64,000 nt of DNA from Anaerolineae bacterium (GCA_019912965.1 JAIOHM010000025.1:1-64000), one strand, 5' to 3'; positions 30,964 to 39,225 are shown, counted from the first letter of the stretch. The notes: generated by a model from the letters alone, not told the origin. A program made the numbers and translations.

Positions 30964-32051
30964 TGCGGATTGCGATTGATGCCAGCCGCTGCACCGTCCC
31001 GCGTGTGACGGGCACGGAACGTTACGCCCTTGAACTCATTCGCGCACTCATTAGGCTCAATACCGCCCACCAGATCACGCTCTATTTTCGGGACGCACCC
31101 CGCGCTGATTTATTCCCTGCATCCGAACTCGTGGATTACCGCGTAATTCCTTTCAGCCGTGCATGGACGCATCTACGCTTTGCCGCCCAACTCTGGCGCG
31201 ATAAACCAGATGTGACCTTCGTTCCGGCGCATACCTTACCGATTGCTTTTCCCGGTCGCGCCGTCGTAACCGTTCACGATCTTGGCTTCAAATACTTTCC
31301 AGAAGCCCACCCAACGCGCCAGCGTCTCTATCTGGATTGGACAACCCGTTACAGCACCCGCCGCGCCAGTATCATCCTCGCTGATAGCCGTGCTACTGCC
31401 GACGATCTCGCCCGTTTCTACAGTACTCCTGTCCCCAAAATCCGAGTTGTCTATCCCGGCGTCGAAAAACCTTCAGTACTCAGTACTCAGCACTCAGTAC
31501 TTCAAAAATACTCCCTGCCTTCAAAATACTTTTACTTCATTGGCACACTTCAGCCCCGTAAAAACATCGCCCGCATTGTTGAAGCCTATCGTCGCTGGAA
31601 AGTTGCCCACCCCAGTGATTCAACTGCATTAGTGCTGGCAGGTGGAAAAGGTTGGCTGTACGACCCTGCATGGACGCAAGGTGTAGAAGGCGTTTATACA
31701 CCCGGTTACATTGACGATGCCGATAAAAGCACATTGTTAGCGAATGCCTTGGGGCTGATTTTCCCCTCACTCTATGAAGGTTTTGGCTTTCCGGTCATCG
31801 AAGCCATGTACGCGGGAACGCCCGTCATCACCAGCAGCACATCCAGCTTGCCTGAATTAGTCGGCGATGCTGGCCTGCTGGTTGACCCGTTGGATGTTGA
31901 TTCCATTGCCTATGCTATGAGCCAGCTTTCCGATGATGTTTCCCTCCGCCAGCAGTTGATCGAACGGGGCCATATTCAAGCCGCCCAATTCACTTGGGAA
32001 CGCGCCGCACAACAAACCCTCACTGCGTTAGAATTAGCCGCTAAATCCTGA
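30963..32051 (+). CDS. Glycosyltransferase family 4 (GT-B)
   Basis: A 362-residue retaining glycosyltransferase. The N-terminal half starts RIAIDASRCTVPRVTGTERY, the GTERY loop typical of mannosyl/rhamnosyl transferases of this family. The C-terminal GT4 domain has FIGTLQPRKNI, the catalytic E in SLYEGFGFPVIEAMYAGTPV, and PELVGDAGLLVDP. It begins at GTG overlapping the previous stop. At residues 171-181 the interdomain linker carries a heptamer-repeat insertion, kept in frame, which encodes SVLSTQHSVL. The insertion lies outside the catalytic parts, so activity is probably intact. First of three glycosyltransferase genes in a row. Confidence 0.9.
   Translation: MRIAIDASRCTVPRVTGTERYALELIRALIRLNTAHQITLYFRDAPRADLFPASELVDYRVIPFSRAWTHLRFAAQLWRDKPDVTFVPAHTLPIAFPGRAVVTVHDLGFKYFPEAHPTRQRLYLDWTTRYSTRRASIILADSRATADDLARFYSTPVPKIRVVYPGVEKPSVLSTQHSVLQKYSLPSKYFYFIGTLQPRKNIARIVEAYRRWKVAHPSDSTALVLAGGKGWLYDPAWTQGVEGVYTPGYIDDADKSTLLANALGLIFPSLYEGFGFPVIEAMYAGTPVITSSTSSLPELVGDAGLLVDPLDVDSIAYAMSQLSDDVSLRQQLIERGHIQAAQFTWERAAQQTLTALELAAKS
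31473..31500 (+). repeat. TCAGTAC heptamer tract, four units, inside GT4 gene
   Basis: TCAGTAC, TCAGTAC, TCAGCAC, TCAGTAC in direct tandem (28 bp). Because 28 bp is not a multiple of three, each change of one unit would shift the frame of the rest of the glycosyltransferase. Confidence 0.92.
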
Positions 32052-32076
32052 TTGTTTTCCTGAAAGCTGAAAGTTG

Positions 32077-33453
32077 ATGGCTAACCGCTTCCTCATCGTC
32101 CAACTTGCGGATATTGGCGACCTGATTCTCTCAACGCCCGCGCTGTCTGCCCTGCGCGAAGCCCACCCGGACGCGCATATCGCCCTGTTGACCACCGCCC
32201 ACGCCGCCCCAATTATCGCCGATACTCAGCTTGTTGATGAAATCATCACCTTCGATCGCAAAGCCTTCAACAGTTCTTATGCTTTTTTCCGTCCAGCTAA
32301 TCTCCGCCGTGTGTTCGCCCTCCGCGCGGGTCGTTACGATACAGTCCTGTTTTTCCATCACTTCACGCTTAAACTCGGCACACTCAAATTTGCGCTTATT
32401 GCTTTAGCCTCCGGCGCAAAACGTCGCCTCGGCTTGGAGAATGGCAATGGCTGGTTTCTCACCCATCGCTTGACAGACGGCGGTTTCGGGGCAAAACATC
32501 AAGCCCAGTATTGGCTCGATCTTGTCGCCCAACTCGGCGCAAATCCCACCCCCCGCCCAGCCGTCATCAGCACAGTTTCTCCCTCTCTGTCTACGGAGAG
32601 GGGGTTAGGGGGTGAGGTTTCACTTCCTTCCTCCACAGCACTTGGCACCTCTCCCCAAGTATCCGACTCAGTACTCAGTACTCAGTACTCAGTACTTCTC
32701 CCAACGATCATCATTCATGCAGGCAGCGGTGGCTACAACCGCGCCCGTCGTTGGGAACCTGCCCATTTCGCAGCCGTCGCGGATGCCCTCCACCGCGAAT
32801 TCAACGCGCAGATTATTCTGGTCGGCGGAAAAGGGGATGATACCGAGGCAGTCAAAGCCGCGATGCAAACCCAACCCCTTGACCTAACCGCCCAAACCAC
32901 ACTTCCCGAACTCGCGGGCATTATCCAAAAAGCTGATTTGTTCATCGGTGCAGACAGTGGTGTGATGCATATCGCAGCAGCCATCGGCACGCCTGTAATA
33001 GCGGTTTTCGGCCCTAGCAACCCTGATGCTTGGGGTGCATGGACGCCGAATGGCACATCTATCATTGTACGCAGTGCCCCGGAATGCAGCCCGTGTAGTT
33101 ATGTCGAACACAGCATCGGCCTGCGCGAAGGTTGCCCCGCCCGCACCTGTATGCGGATGGTCACACCTGAACATGTTTTAACAGCTACCCGCCAGATTCT
33201 CAATAAACAGCCTATCCCTACAACCTCAAAACCCACTCCGAAATCTACCCGCCCGAACCGCATCCACATCCTCGACCTTCCAGTAGACCCCATCACTTAC
33301 ACCCAACTGCTCAATTTGATTGATGAGTGGATTTCTTCTTCTCCGCGTCCTAAAAACTTAGAATCCAGCACTTCGCATCTGGCATCTGACTCAGTACTCA
33401 GTACTCAGTACCTCTTCGCCACATCTGCACCCTCAACCCCGAATTTACCATGA
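32077..33453 (+). CDS. GT9 heptosyltransferase-like protein fused to the N-terminal end of a WecG/TagA-type transferase
   Basis: Residues 1-375 form an ADP-heptose:LPS heptosyltransferase-like GT9 (LIVQLADIGDLILSTPALSAL, then IIIHAGSGGYNRARRWEP, GADSGVMHIAAAIGTPVIAVFGPS). The linker between its two lobes (about 170-205) contains a REP-like element and a four-unit heptamer tract, both kept open in frame. After the GT9 part, RIHILDLPVDPITYTQLLNLI is the start of a WecG/TagA/CpsF (GT26) domain. The reading frame then passes through the three-unit heptamer tract (33391) and stops at 33453 out of frame with the rest of GT26. The stop overlaps the next ATG. ATG 32077 is in a weak ribosome-binding context with 7-bp periodicity. 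Confidence 0.85.
   Translation: MANRFLIVQLADIGDLILSTPALSALREAHPDAHIALLTTAHAAPIIADTQLVDEIITFDRKAFNSSYAFFRPANLRRVFALRAGRYDTVLFFHHFTLKLGTLKFALIALASGAKRRLGLENGNGWFLTHRLTDGGFGAKHQAQYWLDLVAQLGANPTPRPAVISTVSPSLSTERGLGGEVSLPSSTALGTSPQVSDSVLSTQYSVLLPTIIIHAGSGGYNRARRWEPAHFAAVADALHREFNAQIILVGGKGDDTEAVKAAMQTQPLDLTAQTTLPELAGIIQKADLFIGADSGVMHIAAAIGTPVIAVFGPSNPDAWGAWTPNGTSIIVRSAPECSPCSYVEHSIGLREGCPARTCMRMVTPEHVLTATRQILNKQPIPTTSKPTPKSTRPNRIHILDLPVDPITYTQLLNLIDEWISSSPRPKNLESSTSHLASDSVLSTQYLFATSAPSTPNLP
32578..32620 (+). repeat. REP-like element inserted in frame in the GT9 gene
   Basis: CTCCCTCTCTG and CGGAGAGGGGG pair, followed by TTAGGGGGTGAGGTTT. This is the dispersed element of 1664, 22602 and 26530, here inside a coding region, encoding SPSLSTERGLGGEVS between the lobes of the heptosyltransferase. 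Confidence 0.85.
32668..32695 (+). repeat. TCAGTAC heptamer tract, four units, inside GT9 gene
   Basis: Four perfect TCAGTAC copies, 48 bp after the REP-like element, encoding SVLSTQYSVL. The upstream 50 bp look like linker insertion too. Confidence 0.93.
33391..33411 (+). repeat. TCAGTAC heptamer tract, three units, at a frame break
   Basis: Three perfect TCAGTAC copies encode SVLSTQY and sit exactly between the two halves of the WecG-type domain. Adding one copy makes the frame run on as SVPLRHICTLNPEFTM and into the downstream ORF. Degenerate 7-mers (for example GCATCTG twice) extend to the left for about 50 bp. Confidence 0.92.
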
Positions 33454-34049
33454 TCGCGCGCCACGATATCAACTTTCGCAACATCCTCAAACGGGCGAAT
33501 TTATGTGTGCCGGATGGTGTCGGTTTGCTCTGGGCAGCCAAATATCAGGGAACACCGTTGCCAGAGCGCGTGACAGGTTCGGATGGTGTACCTCTCATCG
33601 CCGCCCGCGCTGCCGAAAAAGGCTGGCGTTTATTCTTGCTGGGTGCTGCCCCCGGTGTAGCCGAAAAAGCCGCTGATGTTTTACGCGCGCGGCATCCCGC
33701 GCTACAAATCGTTGGCGTTTACAGTGGCAGTCCCGCGCCCGAAGAAGAAGATGCGATTGTCGAACGCATCAACGCCAGCGGCGCAGACATCTTGTTCGTG
33801 GCCTATGGCGCACCGGAACAGGATAAATGGATCGCGCGCAATACCCCGCGTCTGCGCGTCAAAATGGCGATGGGCGTGGGTGGCGCGTTCGACTTTATCG
33901 CGGGCATCATCCCCCGTGCCCCATTGTGGATGCAGCGGCTTGGGCTGGAATGGCTGTTTCGGTTGTACTTGCAGCCGTGGCGCATCCGCCGGATGATGCG
34001 TCTGCCGCGTTTTGTAATCGCTGTCCTGCTGGATAACCTGTTCAAATAA
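33450..34049 (+). CDS. WecG/TagA/CpsF-family glycosyltransferase (GT26), lacking its N-terminus
   Basis: A 199-residue ORF that covers most of a GT26 domain: ANLCVPDGVGLLWAAKYQG, ERVTGSDGVPLIAARAAEKG, FLLGAAPGVAEKAADVLRAR, GAPEQDKWIARN and MAMGVGGAFDFIAG. The family transfers ManNAc or a uronate to lipid-linked intermediates. The normal first 60 residues are missing here but are present in the preceding gene in another frame. The codons just before the ATG read HICTLNPEFT in this frame, which is family sequence, so the gene is split by the heptamer tract. The ATG overlaps the upstream stop (ATGA), so reinitiation could produce this fragment. Confidence 0.88.
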   Translation: MIARHDINFRNILKRANLCVPDGVGLLWAAKYQGTPLPERVTGSDGVPLIAARAAEKGWRLFLLGAAPGVAEKAADVLRARHPALQIVGVYSGSPAPEEEDAIVERINASGADILFVAYGAPEQDKWIARNTPRLRVKMAMGVGGAFDFIAGIIPRAPLWMQRLGLEWLFRLYLQPWRIRRMMRLPRFVIAVLLDNLFK

Positions 34050-34067
34050 ACAGGCCTTCCCTGTTTA
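34047..34067 (+). terminator. Possible terminator of the glycosyltransferase operon
   Basis: TAAACAGG and CCTGTTTA form a perfect 8-bp stem with a 5-nt loop that starts at the stop codon itself. The T tract is short. Confidence 0.5.
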
Positions 34068-34131
34068 CCCATCGCTTTCTCCATCAGGCTTTCTTGTGCC
34101 ACAATAGCATATAGATTGAAAGCAGGATTGC

Positions 34132-34986
34132 ATGATGGATGTAGACGACAGCGGCCTTGATATTCAGCCGCAGATACCACAGGAAGATGCCATTTCTGCC
34201 GTTGAAGCCGAACGGCGGCGTCTGGCCGCTCAGTTACAGGCCAGCATCATCGAACCCCTGAACCTGCTGCTTTCACAGGCACATGTGTACGAACAAACCA
34301 TGAGCCAAAATCCGCAGGCGAGGATGGCGATTTCGGTGCTGTCCAGCCTCGCGCGCGGGGTACTTCAGCAGGTGCGTGATCTGGAAGCGAATTTACATCC
34401 TGCTTTGTTGGAAACCCTCGGTCTGGAAGCCGCATTGGAAACCCTCGCCAGCCAATACATGCGGACGCACAGCGTACAGATTGTGCTGGCATTAGTACGC
34501 CTCTCGCAGCGTTTGCCACCGCCCATCGAGCTAACGATTTTCCGCGCGGCTCAGGATGTACTCGAACAGGGCATTATCCGCGCCCGCGCTTCCCATGTGG
34601 TTATCCGTATGGAGGGACGGGATGATTGGCTCACCTGCTCATTAGCCGATAACAGCCTGCCCCTGAATGTGCCTGATTCGTTTGTTCATATTCGCCAGCG
34701 TATTGAATCGCTTGGTGGTTTATGTGAAACCCGGACGGGTGAACGCGGCGGTTTTGAAATGGTGATCCGTTTTCCGCTTAAACCACCTGTCGAACTCACC
34801 ATCCGCGAACAGGAAGTTATTCAACTGCTGGTACAGGGTTTAAGCAATAAACAAATCGCCGGAATGCTTCAGGTCAGCGCCCGCACGATCAACTTTCATC
34901 TGGATAATATTTACTCGAAATTGGGCGTTAGCACCCGCACCGAAGCCGCTATTTATGCGCTGCGTCAGGGTTGGGTAGCTGGCTGA
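34132..34986 (+). CDS. Degenerate histidine-kinase-like domain fused to a LuxR/NarL DNA-binding domain
   Basis: A 284-residue one-piece regulator. Residues 24-60 match the HisKA_3 dimerisation helix (AEAERRRLAAQLQASIIEPL), but the phospho-accepting His of ELHD is Gln36. Residues 110-215 resemble a HATPase domain that has lost its N-box (VLEQGIIRA) and G1 (ADNSLPLN) signatures, although QRIESLGGLCE survives. Residues 220-284 are a LuxR-type helix-turn-helix (LTIREQEVIQLLVQGLSNKQ). It cannot phosphorylate in the normal way and probably uses the kinase fold for sensing or dimerisation. ATG 34132 or 34135, with AGGA upstream. No partner receiver is adjacent. Confidence 0.8.
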   Translation: MMDVDDSGLDIQPQIPQEDAISAVEAERRRLAAQLQASIIEPLNLLLSQAHVYEQTMSQNPQARMAISVLSSLARGVLQQVRDLEANLHPALLETLGLEAALETLASQYMRTHSVQIVLALVRLSQRLPPPIELTIFRAAQDVLEQGIIRARASHVVIRMEGRDDWLTCSLADNSLPLNVPDSFVHIRQRIESLGGLCETRTGERGGFEMVIRFPLKPPVELTIREQEVIQLLVQGLSNKQIAGMLQVSARTINFHLDNIYSKLGVSTRTEAAIYALRQGWVAG

Positions 34987-35078
34987 ATTAACAGGTTAAG
35001 ACTGTCTGCACTCCCGTTCTGTTCAACCTTCAAGGTATGACACACTGAAAGCATCAAGAACGAACAGGAGCGAAGGCC

Positions 35079-35294
35079 ATGAACGGGGATTGGAAAGACC
35101 AGAAGTTGAACCAGCATTACCAGAACGATATTCGGCAGCAGGCGGCACAGGATGCACTGGTTGATAATCTGCAGAGCAAAAAACTGCCCATGAAATTCAG
35201 CCTCATCCAGCCGTTGTGGCGCTGGTTCATCACGCGCAGACCAGTGACCACCCAACCTATCGCACTGTCACAAAGATTGAAAACGGTCAAGTAG
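35079..35294 (+). CDS. Small basic protein, unknown
   Basis: A 71-residue protein that I do not recognise. It is rich in Gln, Lys and Asn (DWKDQKLNQHYQNDIRQQAA) and has a hydrophobic patch (FSLIQPLWRWFI) that is too short for a membrane helix but could be amphipathic. AGGAG lies 11 nt before the ATG. The CpaF-like gene follows 19 bp downstream, so the two are probably one transcript, and this protein may serve the same machine. Evidence for coding is the ribosome-binding site and the tight spacing. Confidence 0.55.
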   Translation: MNGDWKDQKLNQHYQNDIRQQAAQDALVDNLQSKKLPMKFSLIQPLWRWFITRRPVTTQPIALSQRLKTVK

Positions 35295-35313
35295 ACCGGA
35301 AGGAATAAGAATC

Positions 35314-36525
35314 ATGAACCAAAATATCAACGACCTCGGCCCATTGGAAACCCTCTTGGAAGACCCGACTATTCATACCATAATGGTCAACGGCTATAAC
35401 CGGGTTTACGTCTCTCGACAGGCTTTTTTGATCGAAGACACCGATGTTCACTTTCAGGATAACGATCATCTACTGCAAATTATCGACCGAATCCTCGAAC
35501 CACTCGGCTTGATCGCTAACGAATCACATCCCATCGTCAATGCCCGCCTGTCAGACCGTTCACAGGTGCATGTGGTCGTCCCGCCGATTGCGTTGGATGG
35601 CCCGGTTATGACCATCCGCAAAGCAGTTGAGGAAAGCCAGATTCCCACCTTTGAAACCTTGATTGAGGCGAACTCGATATCGCCCGAAATCGTAGAATTT
35701 CTGCGCGCCTGTATTCAGAGCAGAATCACAACACTGGTGTGTGGTGGCACGGGTTCCGGCAAAACCACCCTGCTTAATCTCATCGCCAATTTTATCCCCG
35801 AACATCGGCGCATTATTCTGATCGAAAAAGAAGCCGATTTGATTTTGCGCCAACCGCATATCGTCCGGCTGGAAGCCCGCCCCGCCAACCGCGAAGGCAA
35901 GGGGGAAATCACCTTATCCCAGCTTGTAGAAACTGCCTCTCACATGAACCCGGATTGTGTTGTATGCAGTGAGGTTTATGGGGATGAAATCGAACCTCTA
36001 CTGCAAACCATCAACGGCGGCTTGAAAAGTGCCTTGTTTGCCCTTCATGCCAACGGCCCGCGTGATGCTTTAGCCCATATGGAAATGTTGATTGCCAGCG
36101 CTAATCCAGCACTGCCTTTGCTCAACATCCGGCAGCAAATCGCTCATGCGCTGAATCTGATTGTTGAGGTGGAAATTCTGCCGGACGGTTGGCGGCGGGT
36201 GATGAAGGTCTCCGAGGTCACAGGGATGACAGGCGACTACATCCAGACCACCGATATTTTTGAGTTCATCCAAACCGGAATGCGCCCGGATGGCAAGATT
36301 GAAGGGGTTTATGCCGCTACAGGGTACATCCCCTCGTTTATCGCGCGCCTTAAGGATTATGGGAACGATTTACCGCTGGAAATGTTCGCTGCATCTGGTA
36401 GAACGTGGCATCATGCCCATATGCCACATCCACCCGTACCGCCTATGCCACCACCTCCCCCGGCCCCACCCATGCCGCCTTTTATGCCGCCGACGCCTCC
36501 CATCCCGCCGCGCCGGGGAAGTTAA
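35314..36525 (+). CDS. CpaF/TadA-type secretion ATPase with proline-rich tail
   Basis: A 403-residue hexameric ATPase of the type II/IV secretion family, CpaF branch, that powers Flp/Tad pili or related machines. The N-terminal domain is followed by Walker A CGGTGSGKTT (143-152), a Walker B-like VVCSEVYGDE where the usual VGEVRG is altered, and the His-box ALFALHANGPRDAL. The C-terminal 40 residues are a Met/Pro stretch (PPVPPMPPPPPAPPMPP), unusual for the family and perhaps a protein-binding tail. No tadB, tadC, pilin or prepilin peptidase gene is near, so it is an orphan or its partners lie elsewhere. AGGAAT precedes the ATG. Confidence 0.88.
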   Translation: MNQNINDLGPLETLLEDPTIHTIMVNGYNRVYVSRQAFLIEDTDVHFQDNDHLLQIIDRILEPLGLIANESHPIVNARLSDRSQVHVVVPPIALDGPVMTIRKAVEESQIPTFETLIEANSISPEIVEFLRACIQSRITTLVCGGTGSGKTTLLNLIANFIPEHRRIILIEKEADLILRQPHIVRLEARPANREGKGEITLSQLVETASHMNPDCVVCSEVYGDEIEPLLQTINGGLKSALFALHANGPRDALAHMEMLIASANPALPLLNIRQQIAHALNLIVEVEILPDGWRRVMKVSEVTGMTGDYIQTTDIFEFIQTGMRPDGKIEGVYAATGYIPSFIARLKDYGNDLPLEMFAASGRTWHHAHMPHPPVPPMPPPPPAPPMPPFMPPTPPIPPRRGS

Positions 36526-36658
36526 AGCTATTTTTCGTGGGGTGTCCACGCCGGATGCCCCTTGCACACCCTCTTACCATCAACACGACCTTAACTTCCG
36601 CTCATCCCGCCGGACTGCTAAAATACAGCGCGTTTTGCCGTTCAAGAAGGATTTCATC

Positions 36659-37660
36659 ATGCCGCACCGTCTAGTAACTTGGATTCCTCGCCTCGCTAAC
36701 CAGCGGGTGCTGGTGGTTGGTGATGTGATTCTGGATGAATATCTGATCGGTAAAACCACACGCCTGAGCCGGGAAGCCCCGATTCCGGTATTGGAATTTG
36801 AGTCGCGCCAGATCATCCCCGGCGGGGCGGCGAACCCGGCTGCCAACATCGTCGCGTTAGGGAGTACCGCCGTACAGGTAGGCATCATCGGTGTGGATAC
36901 GGCTGCCACAAATTTGCGGCAGGTGCTTCAGGCGCGGGGGATTGACACCAACTACTTGATTACCGACTCTGCCCGCCCAACGACCGTCAAAACCCGCATC
37001 ATGGCGCAGATGGGATTACGTTTTCCACAGCAGGTCGCCCGATTGGATACCCTATCTCGTGAGCCTGTAACCTCAGCGGTGGAACATCAGGTTAGAAGTG
37101 TGATTGACCGGGAAATCAAATCAGTTCAGGCAGTGTTGGTTTCGGATTATCACACAGGTTTATTGACACCTGCATTGGTCAGCAGCCTGCGTAAGTTGGG
37201 AACGGCTGGAAATGTCCTGCTGATGGCTGATGCTCAAGGTGAACTGGATAAATATGCGGGTTTTACGCTGGTCAAATGTAACGCGGATGAAGCCCGCGAT
37301 GATTTGCGCCGTGATCTCAAAAGCGATGACGATTTTGGGGCAGCCGCGCTGGAACTATGCAACCGGTTGAAACTGACCGGAGGGATGGTGATTACGCGCG
37401 GGGCGGATGGAGCAACGGTTGGCACAGCAGAGGGGCAGTCTATTCACTGTCCTGCCCCTGCTGTAAGCGATGTTTATGATACGGTCGGCGCGGGCGATAC
37501 GACGATTGCTGTGTTGACGTTAGCCGTTGCGGCTGGTGCATCATATACCGAGGCGACAACCCTTGCTAACTACGCCAGCGGGTTAGTAGTGCGTCGCGTG
37601 GGCAATTACACCCCAACGCCCGAAGAACTCACTTGGGCGCTCAACAACTACAGCTTATAA
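36659..37660 (+). CDS. PfkB family sugar kinase, RfaE/HldE-like
   Basis: A 333-residue ribokinase-fold kinase. VLVVGDVILDEYLIGKTTRLS and the early REAPIPVLEFE are the hallmark of the D-glycero-beta-D-manno-heptose-7-phosphate kinase branch (RfaE/HldE domain I). The catalytic loop is VYDTVGAGDTTIAVLTLAVA near the C-terminus. There is no nucleotidyltransferase domain II, so it would be a monofunctional kinase. With the GT9 heptosyltransferase-like gene 3 kb upstream, a heptose-containing glycan is possible, but no other hld genes are seen. ATG 36659 has AAGGA upstream; the ORF open to 36260 overlaps CpaF and is not used. The end overlaps the convergent M32 gene by 13 bp. Confidence 0.87.
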   Translation: MPHRLVTWIPRLANQRVLVVGDVILDEYLIGKTTRLSREAPIPVLEFESRQIIPGGAANPAANIVALGSTAVQVGIIGVDTAATNLRQVLQARGIDTNYLITDSARPTTVKTRIMAQMGLRFPQQVARLDTLSREPVTSAVEHQVRSVIDREIKSVQAVLVSDYHTGLLTPALVSSLRKLGTAGNVLLMADAQGELDKYAGFTLVKCNADEARDDLRRDLKSDDDFGAAALELCNRLKLTGGMVITRGADGATVGTAEGQSIHCPAPAVSDVYDTVGAGDTTIAVLTLAVAAGASYTEATTLANYASGLVVRRVGNYTPTPEELTWALNNYSL

Positions 37661-39153
37661 ATCTCGCCGTATTTACCCTGTAAATATTGAATATAAGGTT
37701 CAATCCGCAGAGGGCCGCCCGTTACCCGTTCCAGAAGTTCAGGCGCGGTGAATTTGCTGCCGTGCTGGTAGATGTTGTTTTTCATCCACGCATGAAGTGT
37801 GCTGAATTCACCCTGTGCAATTTCCGCCGGGATTTCCGGGTGTGCCTGTAGTGCATGGCTGTAGAACAACCCGCTCATCACATTCCCCAGTGTGTATCCT
37901 TGGAACACGCCCCCAATGATGCCACCGTACCAGTGCACATCTTGCAGCACCCCGTTGCGATCATCGGGCGCTGCCATGCCTAAATCACTCTCATAGCGGG
38001 CCTGCCATGCTTCCGGCAAGTCGCGGATCGAAAGACTGCCTTCCAGCATTTGCAATTCCAGATCGAACCGAATCATCACGTGCAGATTGTAAGTCACCTC
38101 GTCTGCATCCACCCGGATCAACGACCGCTGCACCTTGTTGATAGCGCGGTAGAATGTATCCAGCGACACCTTTCCCAATTGTTCTGGGAAAGTCATTTGG
38201 AGCTGTGGATAAAAATGCTCCCAGAATCCTCGACTGCGCCCCACCACATTTTCCCATAATCGGGACTGGCTCTCATGGACGCCCGCCGAAGTACCGTTCG
38301 CCAACGGTGTCCCTTCCAACGCCGGACTAACTCCCTGCTCGTACATCGCATGACCCGATTCGTGAAGGGTACTGAACAACCCATCCCCTAAATCATGATC
38401 TTGAAACCGCGTGGTAATACGAACATCGCCCAGCGAGAGTTTGGTTTCAAATGGATGATGAGTTTTATCCTGCCGCCCCCGGTTGAAATCATAGCCATAA
38501 CGCTTGATGACCATTTCGCCAAAGGCTTTTTGCTGGTCTTCAGGATAAAACTGTTTGAGGCACGAATCATCAACGACTTCCTGACTCGTAATCGCCTGCA
38601 CCAGCGGTACCAACGCCTGCCGCAGATCAGCGAAAACTTGCCGCACGCTGGAAGCCTTCATCCCAAAGTCCGAAAAGTCAATCAGCGGATCAGCAATGTG
38701 TTCATAACCGGGAAAGCATTCAGCATATTGGCGGCTCAGATCAAGCGTCTTTTCCAGCATTGGACGCAAACGGTTGAAGTCATTGTCTGGACGCGCCTCT
38801 GTCCACGCCTGATAGGTCGTCGAAGCATGGTTAGAAAGTTCCGCTACCAATGTTGACGGAATCTGTGTTGAACGTTCATATTCCCGTCGTGTCACACGGA
38901 TCAGGCTGGCATCATCTGACTCATAAGGTAAACTTTCGCCATAAGCACGCAAATCATCCAGTAGTTTACCAATTGCCGGATCGGTGAATTTTTCATGCGC
39001 CAACCGCCCTAAGGTGGACATCTGCCGCGCACGGGCTTCTGCGCCACCGGGTGGCATGTAGGTGGATTGATCCCAGTTCAACACAGCGCCGGCCCGGCTG
39101 AGGTCATCAATTTCCAGCAGTCGTGTCTTTAGTTCGTGCAGCTTTGCTTCCAT
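37648..39153 (-). CDS. Carboxypeptidase M32 (Taq-like)
   Basis: A 501-residue cytosolic metallocarboxypeptidase. The zinc-binding HESGHAMYEQG (HExxH, near residue 262) is followed by the third-ligand region GVHESQSRLWENVVGRS, and the substrate-binding segment DADEVTYNLHVMIRFDLE is family specific. Length is normal. It releases C-terminal residues in general peptide turnover. ATG 39153 (MEAKLHELKTRLLEI) is preferred over 39192 because AGGA lies about 9 nt upstream. The 3' end overlaps the sugar kinase on the other strand. Confidence 0.93.
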   Translation of the reverse strand: MEAKLHELKTRLLEIDDLSRAGAVLNWDQSTYMPPGGAEARARQMSTLGRLAHEKFTDPAIGKLLDDLRAYGESLPYESDDASLIRVTRREYERSTQIPSTLVAELSNHASTTYQAWTEARPDNDFNRLRPMLEKTLDLSRQYAECFPGYEHIADPLIDFSDFGMKASSVRQVFADLRQALVPLVQAITSQEVVDDSCLKQFYPEDQQKAFGEMVIKRYGYDFNRGRQDKTHHPFETKLSLGDVRITTRFQDHDLGDGLFSTLHESGHAMYEQGVSPALEGTPLANGTSAGVHESQSRLWENVVGRSRGFWEHFYPQLQMTFPEQLGKVSLDTFYRAINKVQRSLIRVDADEVTYNLHVMIRFDLELQMLEGSLSIRDLPEAWQARYESDLGMAAPDDRNGVLQDVHWYGGIIGGVFQGYTLGNVMSGLFYSHALQAHPEIPAEIAQGEFSTLHAWMKNNIYQHGSKFTAPELLERVTGGPLRIEPYIQYLQGKYGEIYKL

Positions 39154-39225
39154 CAAATTTCCTCGCACTAATGTAAGGGGCATTTCCGCCAAAATATTTT
39201 GGTAGGCAGATTATACCCCGTCTAT

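Noticed and set aside
36260..36658. N-terminal extension of the PfkB kinase to 36260
   Set aside because: It overlaps the CpaF gene and has no kinase-family sequence; ATG 36659 has AAGGA at normal spacing.
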